DNA from: Phascolomyces articulosus
Lineage: Eukaryota; Mucoromycota; Mucoromycetes; Mucorales; Lichtheimiaceae
Assembly: GCA_025677815.1 (NCBI GenBank)
Contig: JAIXMP010000008.1
Location: 558,001-622,000 of the forward strand
Reading direction: 5' to 3'
DNA: 64,000 bases
The notes under the pieces are model-generated. The model did no database searches. It worked only from the letters and a program-made list of their open reading frames with translations, and was not told where the DNA came from. A program made the translations under genes and the position numbers. Positions 10,725 through 23,024 of the stretch are shown in pieces; within the stretch, counting starts at the first letter, position 1, and every line of letters begins with the position of its first letter.

Positions 10725-13700
10725 AAAAAATAAACACTTAACTACCAACTGATCATTTGTAATAGTCATAATAATACATCCTCCCCCCCCCAAAAAAAAA
10801 AACGCACACACACACCCTTTCCACATTTGTCCTTGCCATATAAAGTTTTTCCTTTCCTTTCTTCCCTAAATTATTTGTTTAATTCTATAGAGATTGTTCA
10901 CTCAAAGAAGAGTGGGATGGGGGCAGTGCCCTCTATTTTATACATAAATATTTAATAATAATTTACAGGATTTTATGTATTATTATTATAGAATAGATTA
11001 AATGAATGAACGAGAGACTATACACTACTTCATACTCTATCTTTGCTTAAAGAAAAAAAAACTCTCATCCACTAGTTTCACCATAAAAACTATAAATTGG
11101 GTGTTGATATATAAAATAGCACGGGCCGACAAGACAAACTTGGAGAAAAATGGTCAAATTGTATCACTTTGACTTGTACAACTTGAATACCATAGAAATT
11201 TCTTGACAAACCATTTTATCTGTTACACCACGTCTAAATAATCTATATAACATCATCGAAATATATACTTCTTGAAGTAGAGAGAAATACCAAAAGAAAG
11301 GCTGCACCCACATTATCAGTTGAGATAACAAGGGGTGGGAGGTGGTTTCTTTCTTTCAGGGTTTTCATCTTTTCACTCCTAAATTATAACTTTTTGTTTC
11401 TAATATCAAATGTATTATTTCACAATAGGATGTAGATGATGATATCGTGGTGGTTACTGAAAACAAAATTAAAAACTCTTTTAAAGTTTCCTGTTGTGAA
11501 TATAATTATTCTATCTCCTTCTTATTAGGTTATACAACCCCGTTTTCTTCGTGATCTCCTCCCCCGCGAGGTGCGCGCACTTTCAGTGAATATATATAAT
11601 AATAATAATAATAGGAATTAGGAAGAATTGTTTACTAATGTCAAAAAAAACAACCTTTTCAGTCTATTTTATTTCGTTCTATATAACTAAATGTTTCTAT
11701 TTTTTTTCTACTCACGACGATCCCATCCCCCATCTTATACTTATTTGTACAATATATATCTCCCCGAATATTATTATTTCAATTAAGTAATAATAAACGA
11801 TGCAGGAAATCTTTCTGCTTACTTGATATAATGGATTATATCACTCTCTTTGGATCATCCACATTCATCTTCCTATACATTAATACACTGTCTATATATA
11901 TTACACCTACCAAACCAAACATGGTTTTTAATTATTAAACATACTTTATTAGTATTAGTATTTTTACAGCATCCTTATTATTATTTTTTGATGAAGATAA
12001 AGTTCCTATATTCGGCTATATATTATGTAATTAGAATTGATTTTCTTTTTTTTTCTTCTAATAATAAAAAACATATATATAATAAACTACACTACCTATA
12101 TTTTTGTCATATAGTGCGAATTCCTGATGAGGGTACGTAAGGATCGATCTACCATTTTTTATGCAGATATTTAATAGATTCATTAGCATCATCCGAGAGA
12201 AAATAAATATTTATATAAGTTAGGCAAAATTAACTATGTAAAAATAAAACCCTCTTCCCAGAACAAAAATGAAATTATAGTTATCTCTTTGCTTGGAATA
12301 AAAGAGAAATTGTAATACATGTAGCTTAGGATGATATCTATCTGCAACATCAGATCTTTTAAATAATCAAGTCAGGGGACTTAATATATGTCAAGGTACG
12401 TATGAATGCTACCTGAAGGGACAACAATAAAGAGCTATTAGAAACATCTTTCTCATTGAGTGATACACACTATGTTACAATCTATTAGAATGATTAGTTG
12501 CAATAATTAAATCGACTCATCAACCTAGTATAAAGAGAAGGATTGTCATTTTTGCACTATATATCATCTTCTTGACAAGTTCTGTTTTTCTGAATGGGGT
12601 GTTCAACCCTATCCATGACAATAGTATTGGAATCAAAATAAGATTAAACAGTGTATAATGAGAGCCTGAATAATATAATATTTATTTAGATACGTCGAAA
12701 TATAAGAAGGAGGGGAGAACTAAAAAACGAATACTTAACATTTTATATATAAATGCCTCATGCCAATGATGGTACTTGAGAATTGGTGGGGCGTTGTGGG
12801 TTGTTATAGATCCCTTTCACAATGAGATATACTCAATCTGCGAGCTTCTCCTTGCCCATGCCTACGTTCACAACATTGACAATGACCTCCACTGTGATCT
12901 TGGCTACAATTACCATCATGACTTGATTCTTCCTATTCAAATTTGTTTAGTATTCTTAATACAATTATGATTTAAATATAATACGTAAAAAATAAAAAAA
13001 ACCATCCATCCGTTTTTTTGTATGTATGTTTTCTTGCTTTTGGTATAGATCGAGTTTCAAATAGTGATGAGATCCTTGAATCTATTGCCTTTGTCGGAGG
13101 AGAATGATCAACATTTCATCTCGAAACTGGTAAAGATAATAGAAACACTGTCTTTGGTTAAATGTTGGTATTATTCCTCCTTCCTTGTGCAATATATTCA
13201 AGAAAACTCGATTTATTTGTGATATATTCGATAAGAAATGATACGGCCTGATATTTGACAATCCTCTGTTTGAATGACTGGGGCAACGGCTTCATCTTGC
13301 TTGTGTTTGACATGATAGTGATGTTATGAATTTTCAGAATTATAAACATTGTAAAAGAAAGAGGGGATGCTTTCTGTCTGCATGTCTCTTTGTTTGGTTT
13401 TTCAAGTATCAGAATTATAAAGGTGTTTGTTAAATACGGAAACTAAAAATATCATTACTAGTAGTTTGTAGTACATCTACGAGTATACATTTTAAATAAA
13501 TTCATCATACCATGACAAGAAAGTTGTTTACCTGCTCAAGGACCATCCGTAGTTCCGAAAAGAAAGGGATACGACACCTCTTCTATCCATATAAGGACCG
13601 CTTTGATGTAAAACGACCCTTTTATCGTATCCATCCTGTATGATAAAGAATCCCGTTTATTTCTTCATTTTCTATTTGTTATATCTATATATATAGTTAA

Positions 13701-15740
13701 ATCAGTGTGTTGTTGATAATTAATATACTTACTGGTGCTACTGCTGTGTAATATATAAACATATATCAGGCGGACCAAATGTTATAGATGCCACCGCAAA
13801 TGAATAGAGCCATCTTTGGTAACAAGTTTTGGTTCATGATTTCGAATAAGCGTGTGTTGGCAAGATATTTTATAATTTATCCTTGTTTCGCAACAACAGT
13901 TTTGAAGCGTCACATCGCTTTCGTCCGATGGTTCGCCAATCTCTTCAATCGATCCTATGTCCCATTGATGTGTTTTTTGAGTATATTAACAATGGAGCCA
14001 TTCTTTATTGTTTGTTTTTTGATATATACATATATTTGACATATCCTTCTTGTTCCATAATAATCGTGAATTTTGGTCGTGTCTGTGACTAGATGTTTAG
14101 CATTTTGTGTTCTGCAGGATGCTATTTGCAGTATTTAAAAAAACGAACGCATTTTCTTTTTGATAACCCCGAGTAGAATGGTTGGCCTCATGACTTATGG
14201 ATTGTTATGGCACTGCAAAATCCTGATTTGATTGAATTCAATGTCATAGAATACATAGTGTTAGGTAAATATACATAAATTATAAAAATATATTAGGTTA
14301 ATAAATAGACTTATAGAGTGTGTTTCTCATTGTATAATGCGTACTTACTGCCATGACAACGGTCTATGACAGCTCCCCAGGTCGTTCATTAGTATAGTAA
14401 CGGATCCACATATATTAAGGGTACACGATGGCATGGACAAAATGTATGGGTTGTAGATGGGAATATAAAAAAGATAGTAGATATTCTAGTTAGAATATAG
14501 ATCATTGATGAGGTTAGAATCGACGTTAGATTGAGTTGACATATATATTAAAAGGAGGTATCCCTGGAGTCCAAGATCTCATATCGTTTGATTATCACTC
14601 ATTTCAACTCCCCATCACATTTTTACGATCTATCATTCTCGCTTCTGCACCTTTACATTATCTAATTGAATCCATCTATGAAGTATAAGTATTGTTATAC
14701 ACTTACTCTTCACTATACAAAACAGCATGTGTTACTGTTTTTTCTCCCATCGAAAGGACCTTGGCTACAAATAGAAAATACCAGGCACAACCTCGCTACG
14801 TTGTCACTTCAGTAGAAAATTTATGTCAAAATAAACAAAACGCATAAATATCTCAAAAGCGTGAATAGCTGAAACCTTACTTTAGAAACTACTTATATAT
14901 TATATATAACAAAAAGTGCCGCATATGGTCTCATGTGTGCTTTTTGAAATAAATGCACCACTCTGTATCTTTACAGCTAAGAGGAGGTAGAGTTTGACGT
15001 CCTGAGAAGAGATGTCGACTCGGGTCCAAGTATGCAACTTTTATTTCATTGAGCAGGTCGAGGTTATGTTCCTTGATAGAGTTGAAGGATCCAAATGACA
15101 TTAAGAAAGATACATGTAAGAACACGATCGCTGTTTGTCTTGATGGTGCGTGAGGTACTTGGATAGCGAGTTTTACGTGTAACATGATCATTACACATTT
15201 TCCTATATTAGTACTATGGTTTTCTATGTTACACTTTGCACGAATAATGATGTTTATTGGAGGGTATTTCATTATCTGCTGTTATGGAATTCAAGGAAAC
15301 CACGATAGTATCTCTTTCTATATATTCGACAGCTGAGGATGGGGGTTAGGATCATCCAATGGCCCTATTTCTTTCATGACCATAGATAAAGTATATCCAT
15401 TACGAAGTGTCTCTTGGTATAAAAGCGCCCTAATTTTCGACAAACAAATACATTGGTTGCAATATTTTGTTCATTACTATCATGTTTAATTGATACAAAA
15501 ACTCATCCCTCAGATCCTACTTTAAAAAAATATCTTTTTTTTATGTTTTCAAACGCACTAAAGCTTTTCTATTTTGTTTTTGATACATTAAAATCTACTA
15601 AATAATTTATTTTGTACACTGCACATTATGGTTGGGATTATTGTTGGTATAGATGTAAATAGTAAGAAAGAAAAAAAATAACGGGAAAAAGGAAGGGCAA
15701 GGGGATTTAGGGTATTGAGAATGTGAAACCAGAATATGAT
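10725..15740. other. 5-kb gene-poor tract with decayed coding-like fragments
   Basis: No intact gene is supported. Several short stretches read more like eroded protein than random AT-rich DNA. These are plus 12776-12970 (begins MRIGGALWVVIDPFHNEIYS), plus 13039-13230 (contains FISKLVKIIETLSLVKCW), plus 13560-13630 (contains YPYKDRFDVKRPFYRIHP), plus 13788-14092 in two overlapping frames, and minus 15272-14931 (contains YLDPSRHLFSGRQTLPPLSC). They are separated by stops and frame changes. I do not recognise the source, and old mobile elements or dead genes are equally possible. The tract ends in the 3' flank of the ArfGAP gene. Confidence 0.4.
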
Positions 15741-17696
15741 TTATGAATGGCGTTGCTACAAAAAAGAAACCATCAAAAGTTACTACAATGGATTTCTAGT
15801 GACCGATTTATAAAACGTGTTGTTTACAAGTGTTTCTTACCTCCATTTCTGCTAAAACTCGTTGAAGCTAGATAGAAATACAACACGGATTGAATTGAAA
15901 AAGCAGTTAGTAATGCATCGAGAATTAAATAATGAAAATATCCAACATGTTTGTGAAAGGGAAAAAAAATCGTAAAAGAAAACTTACTTTTGTAGCACCT
16001 TTACTGGCAGCACTCAATAATTTTTTAGATAAAGGTTTACCATTATTACTCGATCCACTCGATCGATACATGCCTGTGCTTCTTACATAACCACCTGAAA
16101 AGTCATCACGCTGTTGCGGTCGGTCTCGATCAAAATATTGATCACTGGAAATACTGGAAGCACCTTGGAACCGTTCAAGTCGTGCAGAATTTTCAGCAAC
16201 GCGGGTAGGATCATATTCATTCCTTCCAAAATATTGATCAGATGAAATACTTTTTGCATTGCCAAATTTATCTCGTGCGTAAGTGTTTTCATTCTCATTT
16301 TCTTCTTCTGCTCGTTCTCTTCTATTGGTGGTTTTATTTGATTTTGAATAACTTCCTTGCTGATTCGATCCAAATCCATTCATGCGAGCCATACCCATAC
16401 CCAATCGATCCATTTCTGGATCATAATTATCCTCTTCCTTTTGATTGTTCTTTTTTTGTTGGTCATCTTTGGTCATCTCTTTTTGTTGTTGTAGTTCGTC
16501 GTCAAGTATATATGCAAGTCGAGAAGAAGGTGGTCTTCGTGGAGGGGAAGGCGTTGGTAATGGATTGGAAAATCGATGCACACTGTTAATATTATTGTTA
16601 TTCTTATTCTTGGGACTATCCATTTCTTTATCCATTTTCAATTGTCGTGATTCACGCGCTTCCGCTTCTTCGAAATTAAAAGTTCCTGTTTGTGCTTTTC
16701 GTACACCTAATCGTGAAGGTTTATTTTGTGCTTGATTTTTGGGTCGCGCAAATGTTTTGGTCGCTGATGAAGATGCGGATGTAGATGACGCTGCTTGTGA
16801 TTCCTCTTGTTTTTTGACGGATTCTTCGTTTTCCCAAAATGTAAATAAATCAGCATCTGTTCTAGGTTTGGTTGATATTGGATCAGAAGACATGGGTTCA
16901 ATATCAATCAGTGGCATATCTGCATTTTGGGATTGTTGTTGTTGCTGTTTGGGTTGAAGAATTTCAAAAGGGTCTCTATGATCAATTAGATCCGGGATAT
17001 CCACTAAATTATGACTGGTATTGGGTTGAGGTGGTGGTGGAGTGAGTGAGGATGATGTGGATGATAAAAACAGGAGATCATCCGTGTAATTGGTAGTGTT
17101 GGTATTGATGATGTTATCTGGTTGTTGTTGTTTCGTCATTGCAGATTGAGCTTTTGTCTGAAGTTCTTTTTTATAATGCAACGCGTTTTTACTCGTATAT
17201 TTAGCATATGTATCCTTTAATGAAAGTACGTGTTCACCAAAAGCATCATGGGCCGTTTGATTGCCGCCACAACGCATCATCTCGAGTTGTTCATAATTCC
17301 AAGAATCAAGTGTTGTTGATCTATCATAATAATGTGAACAAAACGATTACCATAGTAATAATATACATTGATAAAAAGAAAACAGTAGAATTAAAAATAA
17401 ACTAAACTTACTTAATAAAACTAATATGAACACCAAGATTTCGATGCGCTGCTGCACAATCTTGGCACAGGTAAATGCCAAACGTTATGGATGCCCAGGT
17501 TGGATTTTTTGCATGGCAATCGAAACATGCCTATATAATTTTTATTGTTGTTATCCAATAAGTGGGGGGTTACGAATGATTAGAAATTGAATGAGTTATA
17601 CAATGAAATAATAAAAAAAAGTACCTTATTCTGTCTCGATTGTAATAACTTTTTGAGTTCTTGTGCACTTTCTTGTTTAGTTGGTTGTTGTGACAT
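15741..17696 (-). CDS. GLO3: ArfGAP of the Glo3 (ArfGAP2/3) type
   Basis: Exons are 17696-17625, 17530-17412, 17320-15988, 15867-15841 and 15755-15741, giving 521 aa. The zinc finger C-X2-C-X16-C-X2-C is at residues 26-49 ([13 protein letters not shown] through LCQDC), and the catalytic Arg finger is in [11 protein letters not shown] at about R54. The middle is Ser/Gln/Asn-rich. Two copies of the Glo3 regulatory motif, ISSDQYFGR and ISSDQYFDR, lie near residues 425 and 460. The family stimulates GTP hydrolysis by Arf1 on COPI vesicles in Golgi-to-ER traffic, and the ISSDQYF repeats separate Glo3 from Gcs1/Age2. The end is assembled from two tiny coding exons of 27 and 15 nt, giving [13 protein letters not shown]. 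If the last intron is wrong, the protein would read on for a few residues from 15840, so the C-terminus is slightly uncertain. Confidence 0.9.
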
Positions 17697-18603
17697 GAAG
17701 AATGGGGAAACGATTTAATAAGAAATAAATTATCTCACAGCGGGCATATTATGTCGGGAATACTGAAATCAAGCGGGTGAGCAGGCTTGGTGATTTTTAC
17801 TTGGCAATGAATTCATTTGAGGATACACAAACGTTTTTTCTTTTTCATATATATAAATATCTATTAGCCATCGTTGAAGAATGATTCATGCATTATTAGA
17901 TATGATATATGGAGGGAGGATAAGACAATTACAATTCTTTGGATTGTAATATATCCGATAGGATGGTGTGTAAAAATAACGTGGCATCATTTATTATAAT
18001 TATAGATCCTTCACATTGATTATACACCATTCTTGTCACTATATATGTAAATGCAATACGAAGATTGCTATATTTATCCCATTGAAAATTATTTCATTAT
18101 GACAACTTTAGAAGCGCTTGCATTTCTACAGGATCCAGAGTAAGCGTTTTACTTTTTTTTTTGTCCATGGTCTGAGTTCGATGATGGGCATGCAAGACAA
18201 ATTGTACATGTATCTGAAATATAAAATAAAACACAATGATGCTATTACTTTTGTTGTTGTCTCTCCACATCCGATGAGATGCATGTCATTTAATAACCAA
18301 ATTATTCACAATAAAAAACGAAGACAAGTTAATAATCAAATTCTTTTTTGGGAGGGAGAAACTTTATCAAAAGTAAAAAAAAATATGGTAAATAGAGTTG
18401 CGTTTTTTATGTGAATGAAAGAAAAAGTGTTTTTGTGGAAATAATAACGAGATGAGAACGGATGGGATTCAAGTAGTAAAAAAAAAGAAGATAACGACAT
18501 AGAAAAAGGGAAATAAAAAGTGGAAATGCATGTTCAATACAAAAAAAATAAAATAAAGAAAGAGTAAAAAAAAGTATATTAACAGTAGTATTTATGAAGG
18601 GAA
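17697..18603. other. Intergenic region between Glo3 and Chs7
   Basis: About 0.9 kb without a supported gene. It holds the upstream region of Glo3 (17697 onward) and the 3' flank of Chs7. An exon-like plus-strand stretch, MTTLEALAFLQDP at about 18099-18139, is followed by a donor-like GTAAGC, but no continuation was found. Confidence 0.45.
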
Positions 18604-20102
18604 TCAATACGGTGCGTGTTCGTATTGGTGATGGTATTGTTGGCCATACTGTTGTTGACCGCCCATGGGAGGAGGCATTGGCGGTTGTTGTTGTGGTTGG
18701 AAATGTTGTTGTGGTTGACCTGGATATGGGGCATTATTATTGTTTCCATAGCTTTGTTGGGACATTTCATCTTCGTTCACTAAAAGTAGTATAAATAATT
18801 AAAAATTACTTAGTAAAACTATTTCTTTGTCCATTTTCATGCAATACAATCATAGAATCAATTATGATGATGAGACTTACTGATTTCCTTAATTTCCCAG
18901 TTATTTTGCTTCGAACCAACGGAGAATTCAAGATCTTCCTTTGTGATAGAGTCCCAGTACTTGTAAACCATCATGACTGCCAGCAGTGTACAGATGGTGC
19001 CAAAGAAGAGACCATCCACATAATGCTTGACTTGATCACAAATGGTGACGGAAAAGATATGCATAAGCACTTGACCGACAATAAAGAATGCAGTACCGAA
19101 CAAAATGTCGCCCAATGGCCAACGATCATCCAAAGTGTTGACAACCAAAATGATTTGTGAAATCACATAAACGATAAAAGCAATACCGTTAATAATGAAA
19201 TAAAAGGCCCAAAGAGCGCCAGGGCTGTTGTAAGAGAAAGGACCAATGTTTAAGAAAGTCAAAATAGCAATCACACCAACGATAATAAAGATCAAGAAGG
19301 AACTGATACGAATAGACCATAATGACAATGGTGTACCGTCTTCAGCGAATTGGAAACCAACAAATCCATTAATCAATAAACACCAGAATGTAGCACTAAT
19401 TAGACCAAGATGTATAGCAGCGAAATACTATAGGAGCAAAGAAATAAATTAAATAAGATTAAGTATTTCTCAACCTTATCTCATGTTCTCTCCCCTTCTC
19501 CCTTTCCGTCCTTATATCCACTCTTATTTAATCTAAATATACTTACAGCGTAAGCCGGGGATGCAGATGGGATGACATCAGTGATTAAAAGCATTTCCAA
19601 AAATACGGTCACCATATACATATAGAAGAACATGACGATTTCCTTACGACCTAAGATACAAAGCACACATCCATTGAGTTTTACTGGTTCTACATTATTT
19701 GAAAAGTGAGAAAAAAAATAATCATCACTTACCAACAGCGGTATATTTGGATCGGATATGATAGATCATGATGGCAGTCATAATAATAGCTACAACATCA
19801 ACAATCAAAGTTGCTATGCAAATAGAAAAAAAAATTGAAGGGATAAATATAAGTTATATTATATTGATAAATTGAGCTATGTTCTATCTAAAAAGCCGAG
19901 TGTGGGTGTGCGTGGCTGTGAACAAAAAAAAAAAACACATACATGGTTGAAAGACAAGATTGCCGCCTAAATCAACGTTACGGGAATAACATACGGGTTC
20001 AACACCCTCATTTTCGCCCATCATTGGACATAATGGTAAAGCCACTGTCTGACAGATGCCTGTGAAACTAAATGCATCGAACTTGAATTCGATATCGACC
20101 AT
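18604..20102 (-). CDS. CHS7: Chitin synthase export chaperone (Chs7 family)
   Basis: Exons are 20102-19943, 19813-19733, 19650-19547, 19427-18881 and 18779-18604, giving 355 aa. The start carries the family's ICQTVALPLCP motif and VEPVCYSRN. The core reads YTAVGRKEIVMFF, NTLDDRWPLGDILFGTAFF and VDGLFFGTICTLLAVMMVYK, all close to Chs7/Csf proteins, with about seven hydrophobic segments. Chs7 lives in the ER membrane and is needed for folding and ER exit of chitin synthase Chs3. The third exon was placed at 19650 rather than 19689 because that restores the conserved TAVGRKE junction. The last exon adds a cytosolic Gln/Pro/Tyr-rich tail of about 58 residues (contains QFQPQQQP-like repeats). That tail makes the protein longer than the roughly 310-residue yeast form. 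Identification is very safe. Confidence 0.94.
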
Positions 20103-20113
20103 CGTAAATGTGT

Positions 20114-20135
20114 GTATATATATATATATATATAT
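20114..20135. repeat. (TA)n microsatellite upstream of Chs7
   Basis: About eleven TA units lie directly ahead of the Chs7 start codon (20102, minus strand), so they would sit in its 5'UTR or core promoter. Confidence 0.85.
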
Positions 20136-21170
20136 GCAAAAAGTTGTTGTTGTGTTGTATATATGTGTGTTACGAAATTATGGGAGGGGGTTGGTTGGTG
20201 ATATTATATAATATATTTTAACAACACACCAATTTAGCGTTATTATTTTTTGTGTATATGTGTATAAATGTAAAAATGTATGCTTTAGATGAAGAGATGA
20301 AAAGAAAAAGAGTGAGTTTGCGAAAGCGGGTCACTTCTCAGGGGTGAAAGTTATAAGTTCCAAACGAGTTAATAAACCTTTCAAAAAAAAACTGTAGTCA
20401 GTTTCCAATGAAGAGAGAGAGAAGAGAAGGAGTATATGAAAAAGAAGGGGAAGAAAAGGTAACTGCAAAGCCGCCCAAAGGATAAGAAAAAAACAAATAA
20501 GTGAATGGAAAGGTAGTTGTGTATTAGTAGTTGGTACACAAGAAAAAAAGTAAAAAAAATGCAAGAGAAAAACAAGCCCACTTGCTCTTTTTTTTTTAGC
20601 GTAGGATCAAAAAACTTAAAAGGTAATGGTAAAAATGGAACTTTTTCTGTGCCGCCCTTTTTTCTTCTTTTAAGAGAAGATCACCTTAATTGACTAAAAA
20701 TAGATGCCCAATCATCATTTATCTATTTCATAGGAGAGAGATCTATGTTCCGCTAAACTATTTTATTTATTATAATGAATTGAATCGAGATCATTAATTT
20801 ATGGACCTTATATTTGATTTTCTAGACACAAACGAATTTATTCTTTCTTCTTCTTTTATTATTATTCTTATCATATATTACTATTACTATTATTATTATT
20901 ATGTTATGTTTATGTACGATATGGATCTACAATGCACAGATATGTTATTATTTATCATCATGTAGTACATTATTAGTTACCGATTGTTGTTGTTGTTATT
21001 ACTACTCATTATTATTTTATATATTAACTAGCTCCTTCTTTCAAATATTATTGAGCACATGTTGAATTGAAATACAATGTGGGCCTGGCCAACTTTAACC
21101 AAGAATTTAATTATACATATATAAAAAAACAACGTTTTCATTTTACAGAAATAGTTTTTTTAGTCCTCTC

Positions 21171-21175
<5 letters not shown>

Positions 21176-21211
<36 letters not shown>
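21176..21211. repeat. 36-base poly-T tract
   Basis: An unbroken T36 run lies in intergenic DNA. Its length may be unreliable in sequencing. It could be the A-tail of a minus-strand retroposed sequence, but no element is recognisable beside it. Confidence 0.9.
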
Positions 21212-23024
21212 CCTGGGTACCTTTATTTTATTTTATTTGTTTATTAGCCATTATTAAATAATCATTCAACTACTACAGCTTTGTACCCAAAAATAATTTT
21301 GGTTTTACAAGCATAAATTTTGTAACCCATCCTCATCCATCATGAAAGGACGATCAATCTACTTTTATATTCAAAAGTCAACCGAAAACTTCGTGTAACA
21401 TTTATCGATGCTTCATTTTGTAGAACCGTTGATACAGATGCAAAGATAGCATGCTATTCCTTAGAGCTGAATAGCTATGTTGTGTGGTTATCGTGAAACT
21501 TGAATAATTATAGTAATTCATACTGGTGGTATTTATCAAAGGGGTATTTCATTCCAGGGAGAATTAATAAAGAACTCCCTCAGGCACATACATATATTGA
21601 AATTGAATAATGTTATTATCGAAAAGGATGTAATTCATTGATAACTAGGGTAACTATGAAAATTTGATATAGTAGTTGTTTTAGAATTTAATGATGATGA
21701 TTGAGATGGTAGGATTAACTAGTATGATGTATAAAAGTATACAGAGAATTTACTAGTACGTAGGAATATGAATATTTGGGTGATTGCGCGAAATTCATCA
21801 GGTACGTAGTTATTATGCACGAGTACAACAACGGGAACAATAGTTGAGCGATATGGTTAAATAGAATAAGAATTTACTGGGTAATGAAACAAAGAGGTAT
21901 ATACACTGTACTGTTACGTATCTGTAAATGGGTTATGTTGGTTAGTATATCGTGATAGTAATAAATCGTTGAAGATTTCAAGTATACTATTATGTATCAA
22001 AACAAGAAGTATATAAAAATATTATTGTTTGTACACTTGATATTTTAACATGGTTATTTTCGTTTATACATCCCATTATATAATAGTCAACGAAAGTTTG
22101 TATTTATAATAAGAAAAAGTTTTGGCTCTTCACTGGATGCACCTATATGCAAGCGCAAATTTCATTCACTTTCTATTTATTTATTTCATCGAACAGGTAG
22201 GCTGTAGTACTCAAGTCTTCAATCATAAACCATTTACAAAGCCCATTGCTTTATCGACCATTAATTATATCGAGATATCTTATAGAAAATTCACATTGTG
22301 CTACTATTGTAAATGTTTTGTTGTACAACCATCGATGGAATCAATTTCTACAGCTGATGGCCTAAGGACGATGTACATTGCAAAAATAAGGTATGCCAAA
22401 TCATTATCTAAAAACACTCTCATGGTTTAATAAAGTCTATGAAGGTCAGTCATTGAAATCTTTTAACTGACTCAATACTGAAATACATTAAGGTCAGTGG
22501 ATAAAGGTGTAAATTATGGGCCGGATGAATTTTATTAGCAAAAAAAAAAAGTAAAGCCTAGTGAACGTGGATGAAACATGGTTTTATTCGAGAATTACAA
22601 GTATATCATTTCTGATAATGTCTACAGGTTATAATCCATTGTAAGAATCCATTTACAATATATTATAAATTGAATAGTAACGAAAGCTTGTCTAATATTA
22701 GTTATAATTAGTCAGAAAGTACAGGTGGGCGTGGATAGTATTATATGATATATGTAGAAAAAAAAGATAAAAGCCATCAAATTAGAGTTGTCCTTTTGGC
22801 CATTCATATTGTCATGAAGTATGTTTGTGTAAGTCTGGTGATTATGGTTAAAAATATAGAACTATTATGTTGTCTGTTTTTTTGTTTATCAACTTGCATT
22901 TAAGCATGTGTGGTACAAAAAGCCCAAAAAAAAATTTGGATCTCACATATTATTTTCAGGTCATATTTTATCTTTGCTCTCTCTCTCTCTCTTTTTTTTT
23001 TTTGTATATGCACTATTTGCCATA

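Larger units (their letters stand above)
20103..23024. other. 2.9-kb divergent intergenic region between Chs7 and Arp10
   Basis: No gene is supported. Near Chs7 there is a (TA)n run at 20114-20135 and a CT/GA-rich leader. The middle carries a 36-base T tract at 21176-21211. At about 22122-22430 a 102-codon open frame has mixed composition but no recognisable domain. At 22566-22610 a fragment reads VNVDETWFYSR, which loosely recalls the DDE transposase DET motif but stands alone. The last 100 bases are the CT-rich leader of Arp10. Confidence 0.4.

Noticed and set aside
18099..18139. Exon-like plus-strand start MTTLEALAFLQDP followed by GTAAGC
   Set aside because: No in-frame continuation with a plausible acceptor was found before the Chs7 3' end, and there is no family similarity.
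19651..19689. Extension of the third Chs7 exon to an earlier AG
   Set aside because: It stays in frame but inserts 13 residues into the conserved TAVGRKE junction of the Chs7 family.
22566..22610. Isolated VNVDETWFYSR resembling a DDE transposase motif
   Set aside because: No second motif or open frame is near it, and eleven residues are too few to claim an element.
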